From: Usnea hakonensis
Lineage: Eukaryota; Ascomycota; Lecanoromycetes; Lecanorales; Parmeliaceae
Assembly (NCBI GenBank): GCA_013423325.1
Contig: BLJB01000177.1
Span: 1 to 64,000, forward strand
Direction: 5' to 3'
DNA: 64,000 bases
Shown: positions 1 to 10,984 of the stretch, piece after piece
Layout of the letters: each line of letters starts with the position of its first letter
Position numbering within the stretch: position 1 is the stretch's first letter
Position numbers and translations under genes: made by a program
The notes under the pieces: model-generated
What the model was told of the DNA's origin: nothing
Database searches by the model: none
Seen by the model: only the letters and a program-made list of their open reading frames with translations

Positions 1-318
1 GCCACCCGTATTACACGCTAATGGTAATTTTTTTAGCATTGGCTGAGGTTTAAAAGCATCCCACGTTAGGTTCGCAGACATTATTGTTCTATCGGCTTTG
101 AATCTGCTGCAATCTTTCGTGGTTCTCTCTCCAAATAGAACAATGATATTCTTAGTCCCTTCAGCGTCTGATGCAGTGTTGTCACATGTGAAAACGCCCT
201 GATTGCGTTCTCATTGGTTATATACTCAGTGAGAAAGCACACATAGGGATGTCCTAGCTATCATCCAGGCAATAATTGGTAAAAGCTCAATGGGTACTCC
301 GGCATTCTCAAAAGTAGT
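1..318. other. Intergenic, no gene seen
   Basis: This is the sequence beyond the stop codon of the isopropylmalate isomerase gene. I see no coding frame with splice sites, no tRNA-like fold and no repeat. It probably holds the 3' untranslated region of that gene and part of a neighbour's flank outside the window. Confidence 0.5.
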
Positions 319-2800
319 CTACCAATCTAAAGGCTCCCCAAGTGGATCCCCTCTGTTGGTCTTTGGTACGGGTGCAGCCTCTACCTTGACAGGACCACTT
401 TTGTTGCCTCTTTTCAGGTATCCACTTCCATCCAGCCAGGGCGTATCCATCGATCGCCGGTCTTCAAAACTCCTGATCTTGTCTTCCATTTGCATGGTCA
501 ACCCGATATCGTCAAGACCTTGGACCAAGCAGTGTTTCCTGAATTCTTCAACTTCGAAGTCAGCAAGCTTTTTACCAGTAGCATCATTGACACGCTGATT
601 TGGAAGATCGACTTCAATCTCACGACCTGCCTTGGCCTCTTCAGCAATCCTGAGGAGGGCATTTCGGTCCGTGATAGCTAGCGGTAGCATGCCATTTTTA
701 AATGTATTGTTGAAAAAAATGTCAGCATATGAGGGAGCGATGATGCATGTAATTCCAAAGTCAAGCAATGCCCACGGCGCATGCTCACGAGAACTACCAC
801 AGCCAAAGTTTGGTCCTGTGACCACAAGCATCTTAGCATGCCTGTACGGTTCCATGTTCAGGATAAAGTCTGGCTTCTCGGTACCATCTTCATTAAAACG
901 AAGTGAGTAGAAAAGAGCGGTTCCAAGACCCGTGCGCTTTATCGTCTTCAGAAATTGCTTGGGAATTATAGCATCTGTGTCAACATTAGACCGCTCCATA
1001 GGCGCCGCTATGCCTTTTACCGTGGTAAATTTTGGCTGCCCCTCCAAGTAATTTGCAGAGGCACTATCAGCATGAGGCTGGCTATCCTCTGGTAAATCGA
1101 GTAGACGCTCCAGATCATCGTCTGTATCAATCTCAGAGACTTCGGGGTCGAGCTGCATCTTTGGATATGGCTTGGCCAACGGTGAAACACCCTTGTCTGC
1201 TAATTTCCGAACATCTGCTAATTTGCCAATGATTGCGGCAGCGGCAGCCATGACTGGTGACATCAGGTGTGTTCTACCGCCGGCACCTTGGCGGCCCTCG
1301 AAATTTCGGTTCGATGTGCTTGCACAACGTTCCTTTGGGGAGAGGATATCTGGATTCATGCCCAAACACATGGAACAACCGGCTTCCCGCCATTCGAACC
1401 CAGCGTCAATAAATTTCATATCGAGACCCTCAGACTCAGCTTGCCTTTTCACAAGACCGGAACCGGGGACAACCATGGCTCTTTTGATGTTCGGCGCCAC
1501 TTTTCGGCCATCGACGATTCGAGCCGCGGCTCGAAGATCCTCGATCCTAGAATTAGTACAAGAGCCGATGAATATTTTGTCTACTTGAATATCTTCCATA
1601 GGTGTACCAGGTGTTAAACCCATGTAATCGAGCGCACGTCTCGCACTGTCCCTTGCTGGCTCCGTGGCGAAGTCATCAGGGTTTGGCACAACACCAGTAA
1701 TAGGAATAACATCTTGAGGGGAAGTTCCCCAAGATATAGTCGGAATGATCTCCTTAGCATCGATAAAGACGTCCTCTTCAAAAGTCGCACCGTCATCCGT
1801 CTTCAGACTTGACCAGTACTTGACAGCCTTTTTCCATTCCTGGCTGTCATGTTCGGGCGCCAATGGCTTTCCCTGCAGATACTCAAATGTAGTCTCATCT
1901 GGCGCTATCATTCCAGCTCTTGCCCCCGCCTCGATGGACATGTTGCAGATTGACATTCTGGCCTCCATGCTCAATCCTCGTATGGCTGATCCGCAGTATT
2001 CAATGACTGCACCGGTCCCACCGGCAGTGCCAATTACGCCGATAGCATGAAGGATTATATCCTTACTGCTGACCCCCGGTGGTAGCGCACCGTCCACTTG
2101 GATCCTCATGTTCTTGCTTCGCTTCGTAATTAGCGTCTGTGTTGCAAGTACATGTTCAACTTCGCTAGTACCGATACCGAAAGCCAGAGCTCCGAAGGCT
2201 CCATGGGTAGAGGTATGGCTGTCACCGCAGACTACAGTGGTCCCTGGCAGAGTGAAGCCCTGCTCTGGGCCTATGATATGGACAATACCCTGGCGTCTGT
2301 CGCCCAAGCCAAAGTAGGTTAAGCCAAAAGCTTTGACGTTATCTTCGAGCGTGAGGCACTGTGTACGGGAGTCGGCCTCCTCAACGAATTGTCCCACGCT
2401 CTTGAAGTTTTTGCGGGGTGCTGTGGGCACATTCTGTAGGCTGTCACTAATCTGAACCAGACGAAGAAAAGATGTTCCACGTCCTTACATGATCAGTAGT
2501 GGCCAGAGTACAATCCGGTCTCCTCACTTTCCGTTTAGTGTTTCTCAATCCCTCAAAGGCTTGCTTTGGGCTCGATCAGTCTTCGCCGTGGCGACATGAG
2601 CTTACGGTACTCACTGGTGACGTGACTTCATGGACAAGATGTCTGTCTTTGCGCAAAATTAGCGCATTGCAGAAATTACAGTTTACGAGAGCAATCGTAC
2701 CTATGTATAATAATAGAGTTCCGTCGTTTCGCTCATCAACGATGTGGTCCTGTAGAACCTTGTCATAAAGAGTCCGGGGCTTTCTGTCTGCAGAAGGCAT
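319..2800 (-). CDS. LEU1: 3-isopropylmalate dehydratase (isopropylmalate isomerase)
   Basis: The enzyme converts 2-isopropylmalate to 3-isopropylmalate in leucine biosynthesis and carries a [4Fe-4S] cluster. Four exons close in phase: 2701-2800, 2615-2646, 2489-2563 and 319-2433, giving 773 aa, the usual fungal length. The start [14 protein letters not shown] and the next segments [12 protein letters not shown] and QAFEGLR are typical of the aconitase superfamily N terminus. Cluster-ligand motifs GSCTNSR (about residue 365) and [11 protein letters not shown] (about 425) are intact. The C-terminal swivelling domain follows, with [17 protein letters not shown] (about 615) and [16 protein letters not shown]. 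The large and small bacterial subunits are therefore fused, as expected in fungi. The first three exons are short and lie in three different frames, so an ORF scan sees only the last one. The upstream 386 bp carry an inverted repeat described separately. Confidence 0.97.
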
Positions 2801-3186
2801 GTTTCGGGCAATAGCTTCGCAACGGCAAGGATTCTAGGTTAGATGGTGTTGAGGTAGAATACAGAAGAAAGAGTGCTTGTAGGTATATTCAAAACAGGTC
2901 CGATATCGGCCTGATGATTGATTGGCAAAAGACATCAATTGATTGGCTGCGACATTTCTGCGCTTAGTACGGAGGTCTGCACCGAAAGTCCTGCACCAAA
3001 GCCCTAACCCTGCTTTCAGAAGAAGTCTTGGCATGGTGCACGACTTTTGGTGCAGACCCACATGTACCCTGGACAACAATACTCGGAGTACCTCACCCAT
3101 AGCGTTTACACAATTTCCAATACAAGATATTTAGGCTATTGTTTCATACCGCCGGTGCGCAATCCTACAACCTGTATTAAGATAAC
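2801..3186. promoter_or_regulatory. Upstream region of the isopropylmalate isomerase gene
   Basis: This stretch separates the LEU1-type start codon from the stop codon of ALG7. Both genes are on the minus strand, so it serves as promoter of the first and 3' flank of the second. It contains the 24-bp imperfect inverted repeat listed below. I looked for a CCGG-N-CCGG Leu3-type site and did not find a clear one. Confidence 0.45.
2975..3057. repeat. Imperfect inverted repeat, 24-bp arms, 35-bp loop
   Basis: The left arm is 2975-2998 and begins GTCTGCACC. The right arm is 3034-3057 and ends GGTGCAGAC. The arms match at 22 of 24 positions when one is reverse-complemented. It lies about 180-260 bp upstream of the LEU1-type start codon. 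It could be a binding platform for a dimeric factor, or the end of a small degenerate mobile element. No target duplication was seen. Confidence 0.7.
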
Positions 3187-4716
3187 CTACTCTCTATTAT
3201 CTTGTCTAAATACCCATAGAGCTAGCTTATGTCGTACGAACAAGCCTGATATACCGCACAATGTCTGCACAAAAATGAGTTCCAGTGCAAGACGGTCTTC
3301 CCTTTTTGGACCAAACCAGACAAGCCAAAGATTTAGTAGAGTCAGATTTGTAGACTCGACAATATCTCCCTTGCTGTTTCTTTCAACCTTGAGTAGAGGG
3401 AGGGAGGAATTGGACAGCAGGCTTAGTAGTTTAGCTGTAGGCTTGGACGGTGGCTGTTGCCACTGCGTAACCGATGGTTCCAAGAGACCGCTTCGTCTGT
3501 TGAATTGGGGCAAGCGATGTCTTGGACATGGTATGAGCCGGAACAGCTGGGGGGCAGAGTAGATAAAGTTGACGATTTGAGGTATGAACAGAAGAAGAAG
3601 CGTCTTGCTAAAATGTCCTAGGATGCCCACGATGGCGAAGACCATGCCAGCAAAATAGCAGTAGGTATCGCCCACGAAGACCTTTGCTGGATACCAATTG
3701 TGCCACCAGAGAGCCATAGAAACTCCCATGAATGGCAAAAGCAGGTACATTGAGAACAGGTGAGGATCGGTCGCTGGATGAGGGTTTGGAGTACTCGGAG
3801 CTGCGTAGAGCGACAAGACATCATTGGCGAGCAGAAGGCACCCAATAACCAATGACTGCGAAACCTCGATGCCATTTATGCCAGCCAAAATGTTAATGCT
3901 GTTCGGGCAAAATATGGCAATCGCAGCCATGTAAGCATAATAGAGCCAGCCAAGATTTACCATATTGCCCAGGTAGTGCTCAAGCTGCACCGGTACCACG
4001 ACATTTGTGACGCCGTAATCAACAAAATAAACCACTAGCATGGGAATAGAAGCAAAAGCTGGGATGAAAAGTTTGTGCCGCCACCGAATGTCGAACAGAT
4101 CGTCGCCAATGCCTAATAGAACGACGGATTGGAGGGATAAGATCGCAGATAGATATGATGCCAACTTGAAGAGTGATTGAGTCAGTCGGGTATAGCTCCT
4201 TGATGTGATGTTATTGTCTGACCTTGTTATGTGGAAAGCGATGCAAACTCCGACCGCTTTCGACATATTGACGTTCAACGACGAAGTCTTTATTGCCCCC
4301 GCCTGAAGTGGCGGCCACAATGTCTTTGTAAAATGGAAAAGGTATGAAAATAATAATCGTGAGCAGATAGACCACGGCGCATACAGCCCCCATAGTCTCC
4401 GGTCTACGATCAGATGATTAGCACAAAAATAGGGACGAAAAAGATTTTACCAGCCGATGTACATTTCTGTGTTTCTGAGCTTTGACATATCTCGGCCTTT
4501 GAGATTTGCCTTCATAAAAACTTCTCCAAGCCATCGGATTAGACTGAAGGTGAGAGCAAATGCTAGACCACTAAATGCTAATGAGGCAATTAGAGGCTCG
4601 CCATCGCCATGAAACGTGTTGACTATTATGCCGACACAGGCAGCAGAAATTGCCAGAAGGCTCCATGACTCTACCCTAGATAGGTTGGTACTCATGTTTG
4701 TCCCTACAAGAACCAT
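3187..4716 (-). CDS. ALG7: UDP-GlcNAc:dolichyl-phosphate GlcNAc-1-phosphotransferase
   Basis: This polytopic ER membrane enzyme makes dolichyl-PP-GlcNAc, the first step of the lipid-linked oligosaccharide for N-glycosylation, and is the tunicamycin target. Exons 4463-4716, 4223-4403 and 3187-4164 give 470 aa. The first junction restores NTEIPETMGAVCAVVYLL, a signature of the family. It requires the GTACAT donor rather than the later GT, which would put a stop in frame. Other conserved stretches are GIGDDLFDIRWRHK (DD motif), NILAGINGIEVSQS, and FVGDTYCYFAGM with the catalytic-loop Asp. Many hydrophobic segments alternate with short loops. The C-terminal cytosolic tail (LLNLWLVWFGP) is also typical. 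The start could instead be the second Met eight codons on. Confidence 0.95.
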
Positions 4717-4901
4717 GATTTGATTCTCAGCATATTGCGAGAAAAGACCAGATATTCGGTAACATAAGCGCGATAGCCGCAGCTACGTAGGAGACAGGAC
4801 CTTTAGTGATGAGCAGAGTATTATTTTTAGATCTACTCCAAGCAGCACTCCTTTACTGCTTTGTATTGTGCGCAGCTTGAGCTCGATTTGAACAGTCTGC
4901 T

Positions 4902-6208
4902 ATGGCTGAGAACAACAGTTCAACTGACAACGATGCGAAACAGAGTGGATTTCAGAGCTTTGAGCATGCTGCCCCTCTTATTGTCCTTGCAGCTAGTTTC
5001 AACCTTTCTGGCACACGAATCATCCTATGCTCGGCAGATCACAGAATTAGAGTCTACAACATAGAGCAAAATGATGACTATTTTCTGGTAGACCAGTGGC
5101 GTGGCCATGACGCAGAAGTGCTAGATGCAAGTATAGCCCTTTCTGCCAGCCCCTGCAAGTGGGTTACTAAGAGCGTGGCGATTTCAAGGTCCAATGGCTT
5201 GCATCCAGCTTGGGTCAATTTTTTGCTACCATTGGCGGCGACAATAAATTTAAATTATGGCGAGAAGACCCATCCCAAGAATTTAAGAGTGGACGACGCT
5301 TCAGGTGCATTTTTTCACAGTCGCCGCTCAATCATGTCTCTTATGTATCCTTTGACTCAACGACAATCAAATATGATCTTTACCTCTCTCTTATCACTCA
5401 CGATGGACTGCTTTCCCTTTTAGAGCCCGCAGAGCCCGAATCATTGAGCTCCTGGAACGTGATCGACAACATCTATCCTTTTGGGCAGCATCATCGGGGC
5501 ACCGAGGCTAGATTCAGATTATCATTCCACCAAGGAGAGGGCCCCTGTAGCAATGCAGTCTTCGCAGGTTTGGACCCCAACGCAATCTCTCTCGCTGTAT
5601 CTGCGATTGAATGCATCAAAGTATATCGCGCGGTCAAGTCTGGCGAGCCCCCGGAAAGTAATTATCTGTTCTACGAAATGATTGAGATAAATACCGACAC
5701 TACAATCAATGAAATAGCCTGGGCACCGGGGTGTCTTCGCCCCTGCGATGCGATTGCTGCGGCCTGTAATGATGGTACAATTCGCATTTTCGAAGTCGAC
5801 ACACCGCACGATGTTGATGCATTGTCAAGGGTTTCGGCTGTAAGAGCACACAAGTCTAACGGACCGCAACGAGCTTCACCAGCGACATCGCGTAATGCAC
5901 CCTCTGGCATAGGTGCTGGTTTAGCAGGCATGTCTCGTAGTGCACCTACGCGCGAGGTCAGGAGTAGTCTGAATATCAGGCATGAGTGGAAACAAGCTGC
6001 TTTACTTTTGCACGACGAGGCACCGGTCTGGAAAATTAGATGGATATATGACGGTAAATACAAGCACATTTGAAACTGTTGTAGTCGTTGTCTGAGCTCC
6101 TTCGCAGGCAGTGCTTTGGCTTCGACAGGTGACAACGGAAAGGTCCACTTATGGAAGCAAGGCTTAAATGGGGACTACGTTGAATTTGCGGAGGTCGAGC
6201 CGCTCTGA
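4902..6208 (+). CDS. SEH1: SEH1-like WD40 nucleoporin / SEA complex subunit
   Basis: Seh1 is a beta-propeller subunit of the nuclear pore Y complex and of the SEA complex that regulates TORC1. The last junction (6053 to 6108) is clear and restores RWIYDGSALASTGDNGKVHLW, ending EFAEVEPL. The main exon runs from about 5172 to 6053 and the first exon from 4902 to about 5130. WD-type strands such as IILCSADHRIRVYNI, FATIGGDNKFKLW, NEIAWAPGCLRPCDAIAAA and NDGTIRIFEV are visible. The first intron is odd. The natural-looking acceptor at 5188 is out of frame with the donor at 5131. The only canonical in-frame solution uses a 41-nt intron ending at 5171 and adds five residues (see findings). The family call does not depend on this. 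Confidence 0.87.
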
Positions 6209-6286
6209 AGTATGAAGTGGATGAGTGATGATACTGTTCCTCCCATTGCTAAAGGCTCACGGCCGCATACAAGGATGTTCGGCTTA

Positions 6287-8794
6287 CTATCCCATAATAC
6301 ACCATCCTAGGATCGCAAGAATTGTCTGCACGGGATGCCAACCCCAATATAGCACTTGACTTACAAAACAAAGCACTCTTTTCAAGAACGCGAACATGCT
6401 CAGAAGCACCAGCAGATAAACAGCGGCAAGAGCAAGGTCTATCATCGCTCTAACATGATCCCTTGTCATTGCATTTGCGGTTCTCAGGGTCGTCAAGGTA
6501 GGCGAAGCGCAATGCAAAGTCCGCGCGATATGAAAAATCATCTGGTGAAGAAGTCGCTGGATAATACTCAGCTTGGCTAAAGATTCGGCCCAAGCCTCTG
6601 CAGCATAAATCCATAACCTCACGTCCGCTTCTTCCCTCAAGTCTGACCGTCTACGCGCAGGAGTCTTTTCCCGTATCAATGTCGTCAGGTCTAGAGGTTC
6701 GCTTCCCTCCTCGGACTCGGCCCATTGCCCTGCAAACCATGCCCTGTAATCACCGCTACTGGTAAGCTCTGCAGATTGGTTTGCCTGCTCCTTGCAATCC
6801 GCAAGAGGCCGCAATTGAACTTCTGGTATTGCCCCAGGATTTTTACCAAGGAGGCCGTATGTAGTGATGCATCCATCGCCACTTTGCTTCCGCTGAATGC
6901 GCTCTCGAGCGATGTTTGCGCTTACGGGACTTAGTCTTGGGCTCATGGGCATGGGATTTGCTCGATTTCTCAACTGGTCCTCGAACAGTGGTGGACTGAG
7001 ACAATTTGCGGATATGAGTCCCTTCCTCTGGTATCTTGTCTCTGCTAAGTCTCTCATGGGATCGGCCTTCTCCATAGGCCCCATTACTCCTCCCCTCCCA
7101 GTGGCTAGACTTGAAGGACTGAGAGTTTCCGAAGTAAGGGCGTTGTGGTAAGCTGGCTTGTTTTTGAGCGTACTGGCCTGGTGGCCGCCTTTCTGAGGGG
7201 TTTCGAAGCCGGGAAGAAGATGGTCTACTCTCGGAATGAGCCTGTTCCCTTCTTGCCTCTGCAATTTTGGCCTCTGTTTCCACATTCCCCTGTTTGTCGA
7301 AGTGGTAGTGAAAATGGTGGTGCACACATCCTCTGCACCCCGCCCTTGTCGTGTCATGGGCCATAGCATGCCCGGCAGTAGCTGCGTCGGGCGACGGTAA
7401 GAAGACGTTCTTGGACTGGCAGAGTGGCTGACAGGTAGAGATTGCAAGCTTGGGAGGTGCTGGCTCAAGGTCGGAGAACGCAGTGGAAGATCTGACGAGT
7501 TGGTGGATGGGTCTGAGTTTGATCCGTTTTGAAGGCGCTGATGTTGTTGCCCAGTTTTCAGATAGCACTGGGATTGGGTAGCGCTCGCTGTCTGGTTGCA
7601 CATTACTCGGGACCCTAGGCCTAAAAAATGGTCCGTTTTTCCTATGGCTTTGCTGGCGTTTGCGTAGGACTCGAACGACGACCCTTTTGGTGTGTTGCTC
7701 GGAGTGAGGATCCTGACGTTTTGCCGCTTCATGAAAGTTCTCCTCAGTGTTGGTGAAGAGGGTGCTCGATAATCTGCATTAACGATGACTGTGTCACCAG
7801 AACAACTCTTGTGGGCTACGCCAGTTCCAACCGCCTTTCTGTGGATCTTGTATCTGGTAAGGGGCGTGCTACGCCATTCAGGCGTCCATTGTTGGGGAGA
7901 TGGTAACGAGTCAGGATCAAGCATGGCAATACTTCCCCCTCCACGTCTGTATTCCCGAGCGATCTCCTCCTGATATGCCTTAATCTCCCCATCTGTCATG
8001 TATTTTGGGTCGGTGGCATTCGGCACTTGATCTTCCGACTGCTTTAAAGTAGCAACGTGACTCATCTTGTCACTCATACTCTGAGCAATCGGGCTTAGAA
8101 GCGGACTTTCTACTAGACTCCATCCGAGGCTGTCCTGCTTCCACTTCCCGCTTCGGGTCCGTCTTCTCGGCGACTGACCGGCTGATCCGATATTGCCCAC
8201 ATTGCTCTCGCCGATATAGTCACTCCTTCGGCTTTCCTCGCTGTTATCACTGACGACAAATGGACTCACAAGTCCGGTCCTCGGATTGGCTCCACGCTCC
8301 ACCAGCTCATCATCTTTGCTCACGGTCCTCATCCTTCCTCGTCTGGCTGTAGAATGACTGCCTTTTCTCTTGAGGTTTCGTTCGTCCCTCCGCTCGTGCT
8401 TTGGTCGAATTGTGGCTTTTTCCTTATCTCTAATAGTATCGGTACTGCATTGCTCCAAAAAATGTGTCTCGTTGCGCTCGTCAAGTGGATCTCTGACTGG
8501 CACCGATTCCGGCTTGACCTTCTGACTAAATGCTTGGGTGTCTGGTCTTGCACTTTGGACCCTGGTTGACTTGACTCTACCCTCATTACTGTCAATATAA
8601 CCGAAGACTTTGGCTGTGGCATCGGTGCTCCATATCCCCGGGGCAACCTCGTACGGCTCCACAGGCAAGGGAGGCTGAGAAGTTCGCTGCCTGCGGGAAA
8701 ATTTGAGCGCTGCAATTAACGGGAACGAGGATGGGTTCTGTCTCCTCTTAGACAGTGCTTTGACAGAAGTATTCCGAGTTGGAGGGGAAGACAT
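6287..8794 (-). CDS. Unknown 835-aa low-complexity protein with C-terminal membrane segments
   Basis: I do not recognise this protein. It is one open frame from ATG at 8794. The first 700 residues are rich in Ser, Arg, Pro and charged residues, with probable disorder and basic patches such as RKRRQ and RRRTRSGKWK near the front. A more ordered block carries YMTDGEIKAYQEEIAREYRRGGG and TPEWRSTPLTRYKIHRKAVG. The C terminus is different. It has a short amphipathic region and then hydrophobic stretches (MIDLALAAVYLLVLLSMFAFLK and VQTILAILGWCIMG), so it is probably anchored in a membrane. A 252-codon ORF in another minus frame overlaps 6843-7601, so hidden introns cannot be excluded. The gene ends 79 bp from the SEH1 stop and is convergent with it. 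Confidence 0.6.
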   Translation of the reverse strand: MSSPPTRNTSVKALSKRRQNPSSFPLIAALKFSRRQRTSQPPLPVEPYEVAPGIWSTDATAKVFGYIDSNEGRVKSTRVQSARPDTQAFSQKVKPESVPVRDPLDERNETHFLEQCSTDTIRDKEKATIRPKHERRDERNLKRKGSHSTARRGRMRTVSKDDELVERGANPRTGLVSPFVVSDNSEESRRSDYIGESNVGNIGSAGQSPRRRTRSGKWKQDSLGWSLVESPLLSPIAQSMSDKMSHVATLKQSEDQVPNATDPKYMTDGEIKAYQEEIAREYRRGGGSIAMLDPDSLPSPQQWTPEWRSTPLTRYKIHRKAVGTGVAHKSCSGDTVIVNADYRAPSSPTLRRTFMKRQNVRILTPSNTPKGSSFESYANASKAIGKTDHFLGLGSRVMCNQTASATQSQCYLKTGQQHQRLQNGSNSDPSTNSSDLPLRSPTLSQHLPSLQSLPVSHSASPRTSSYRRPTQLLPGMLWPMTRQGRGAEDVCTTIFTTTSTNRGMWKQRPKLQRQEGNRLIPRVDHLLPGFETPQKGGHQASTLKNKPAYHNALTSETLSPSSLATGRGGVMGPMEKADPMRDLAETRYQRKGLISANCLSPPLFEDQLRNRANPMPMSPRLSPVSANIARERIQRKQSGDGCITTYGLLGKNPGAIPEVQLRPLADCKEQANQSAELTSSGDYRAWFAGQWAESEEGSEPLDLTTLIREKTPARRRSDLREEADVRLWIYAAEAWAESLAKLSIIQRLLHQMIFHIARTLHCASPTLTTLRTANAMTRDHVRAMIDLALAAVYLLVLLSMFAFLKRVLCFVSQVLYWGWHPVQTILAILGWCIMG

Positions 8795-9597
8795 TATTTC
8801 GGTGGCAACGGCAACGCATTCCTCGTTGCTTAGCGATAGTCGATTAAAAATAATAAGTTAGGTTGAACACGTGATGCATCAATGGGGAATTGTACGATAG
8901 CAAGAATGCAATGGGCGGAACAAGCTATTCTATTATGTTTATCGTCTCTCAGTGAACGGAAAGAGCTACTGTTAAGTGCATACATCTCTGCGGTCGCTGC
9001 TGAAAATCTCGAGGCACAAAACCCGTTCAGAATCTCGAACAGCAGCATAGCTTAAAGGTTGTGCAGTCTAGATTGCGGCAGTCTCATCAATGGTCTCCGA
9101 TGGATAGAAGTATACACCTGGTGCTGGACTTACGTTCCCCACTGATGAGTTTCGACTTCAGCAAAAGGGCCGACTTGCTGTGAAGTCAGACGCTGAAGTG
9201 AAACGAGACACTGTCCGCAATAAGATCTAATACTCGCTTCTGAGCGCAGCTGACAGCCAATCTGTTCAGATAGGTAAATTAGGGTGTGACATGCGGAGTG
9301 ATGAGCTGAAAATGAAATTAGGTTCTTAAATGCCAATCATAGGAGCTGCTGGCGCAAGTTCTAGGCGTTGCCTTGAATCCATCAGTCTGTGTACTACGAC
9401 AAATAAGCTATGTGTAACCGTTGTACTCACGCTTGCGACACTGGGCCAACTGGTTTAAGCGCGCTCAAGCATTCCGTCTTCAGGTACTGGAAATTTGTCG
9501 AGGTGAGTCGATGACTTATTGCGCGATGTCTTGGATTGGCGGTAAGATTACTGGGAAGGTCGCAATTGAAAGTATTGCCTTATTCTGCAGTTTGGAC
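8795..9597. other. Intergenic, no convincing gene
   Basis: This 803-bp gap lies between the 835-aa gene start and the NUR1 stop codon. It should hold the promoter of the former and the 3' end of the latter. A plus-strand ATG at about 9411 opens a 33-codon Cys-containing ORF, which I could not extend by splicing. Confidence 0.4.
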
Positions 9598-10984
9598 TCA
9601 GAACCTCTCGCTCTCTCTTCCTAGTCCAGTCTCCCGAAGGCGGCCCCATCGCTGTTCGTTCGGCGTTGAAGCTAGGCTACTTCGCTTCAATGGACTACCA
9701 TCCCTCTTCACAGGACTTAAGCTTCTTTGCGGCTGGCCCTGCAGACCAACAAAGTTTGGAGGCGCTGGTTTGCGAAGCGGCGAGTTTGCGTGAGAGAAGA
9801 CTCCCAAGCTCCCTCCGTCCCCAGTACCAGCAGCTCTGAATTGGGGCTGTCGAATGGTGGTTTGTGGACGGATGGGTGACGATGCATCGCGAAGATGAGC
9901 AGGAGTCTGCACTGATGGTGCTACACTTGACGAGGTGCCTATTGAAGGCATCGCTTGCCAAGCAGAGCCATCAGGATGTATGTATTTCGCGTAGTTGGGG
10001 TTCGGCCGAGTGTGAAAGGCTTTGTTTATGATAAACGTTGGTGCGTACACATCCACAGAATCGTTTTCCCTTTCAAATTGTGGCATGTCTTCGCCATATG
10101 TTCTTGAATCGCCAAACTGGGTTCCAACATTTCGCATCTGAGGCTGAGTACGCGGGTGAACGTATTTGGTGTCATACTCATGCATGACCTCTTTATGGAT
10201 AACGGATGCATCCTTCGACTGCTGCGAGAGGCTTGATTGAAGAAGCAGCATCTGTGCAGACAGGAGACAAACTATCACAATGGTTTTAACGACAGTGGTA
10301 CTCGGTCTAGGATCGGAAATTGCAGTTGGTAAGAAAAGCCAATACACCAAGATATGTCCGGGACTGAACAAACAGAACATTCGAAGAGAAAATGGAGTCG
10401 GGTCCCAGACTGCAATTTCCCAAACATCCCTTGTGGCATCCGGATGTGATCGATCTTCTGCATTGTCACCAGCAAGCATGTCCGATAAGAAGCGTAGAGG
10501 AGATGAAGCCGCCGGAGAAGAATCCACACGGACGCGGTGAGCAGAAGGCGTGCTTTGCGGAGCGTCTAAAGAGCTTTCGAAAAGTCTATAATGTCGTTGG
10601 CGGTGGAAAGTGTAGGCAGCATTTGCAAAGGATATTAGAGAAAGGAGATGGACAAGAAATGCTGCCTAAGGCTCTCATTTAGATCGATCCAATTTGTTAT
10701 CGTATGGGAAGGAGACTTACAAACCAGGTCAACCAGGGCGTATAAGCTAGATCATCTCCGAAGACATCATCCCCGTGCTTCCTCGTGCTATATGCAGTGT
10801 TTGCTCTTGCAACTAAGAAGACCACATTTAACAGAAAGCCAACGGGATTGGCCCATCCTTTTTCCCACTGGTTCCAATCGTTCGAGTCCAACTCCTCGGA
10901 AAGCCAAAGTAGGAAGTCGAGCGGGTTTAGATAGGCTTTGATACGTTCAACCAGTGGCCGTCGCCGAATGAGTCGTGGTGCCAT
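9598..10984 (-). CDS. NUR1: Nuclear rim protein 1 (Nur1 family)
   Basis: Nur1 is an inner nuclear membrane protein that tethers silent chromatin and rDNA in yeasts. Two exons, 10721-10984 and 9598-10665, give 443 aa. The N-terminal block LNPLDFLLWLSEELDSNDW and EKGWANPVGFLLNVVFLVARAN is a hallmark of the family. The second exon continues with AAFLVHLLSLISFANAAYTF and RHYRLFESSLD. Then come STPSAHRVRVDSSPAASSP and DATRDVWEIAVWDPTPFSLR, also hallmarks. Two or three transmembrane segments are visible (about 45-65, 88-105 and 170-220). The C terminus is disordered, with repeated S/T-P motifs and SPLKR, consistent with cell-cycle phosphorylation. It is divergent from the V-ATPase subunit gene. Confidence 0.9.

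Noticed and set aside
1172..1588. 138-codon plus ORF and several others within the LEU1-type gene
   Set aside because: They are antisense shadows of a highly conserved coding exon with no family resemblance of their own.
9411..9513. Short Cys-containing plus ORF (starting MCNRCTHACDTG)
   Set aside because: Only about 33 codons, with no downstream exon that extends it.
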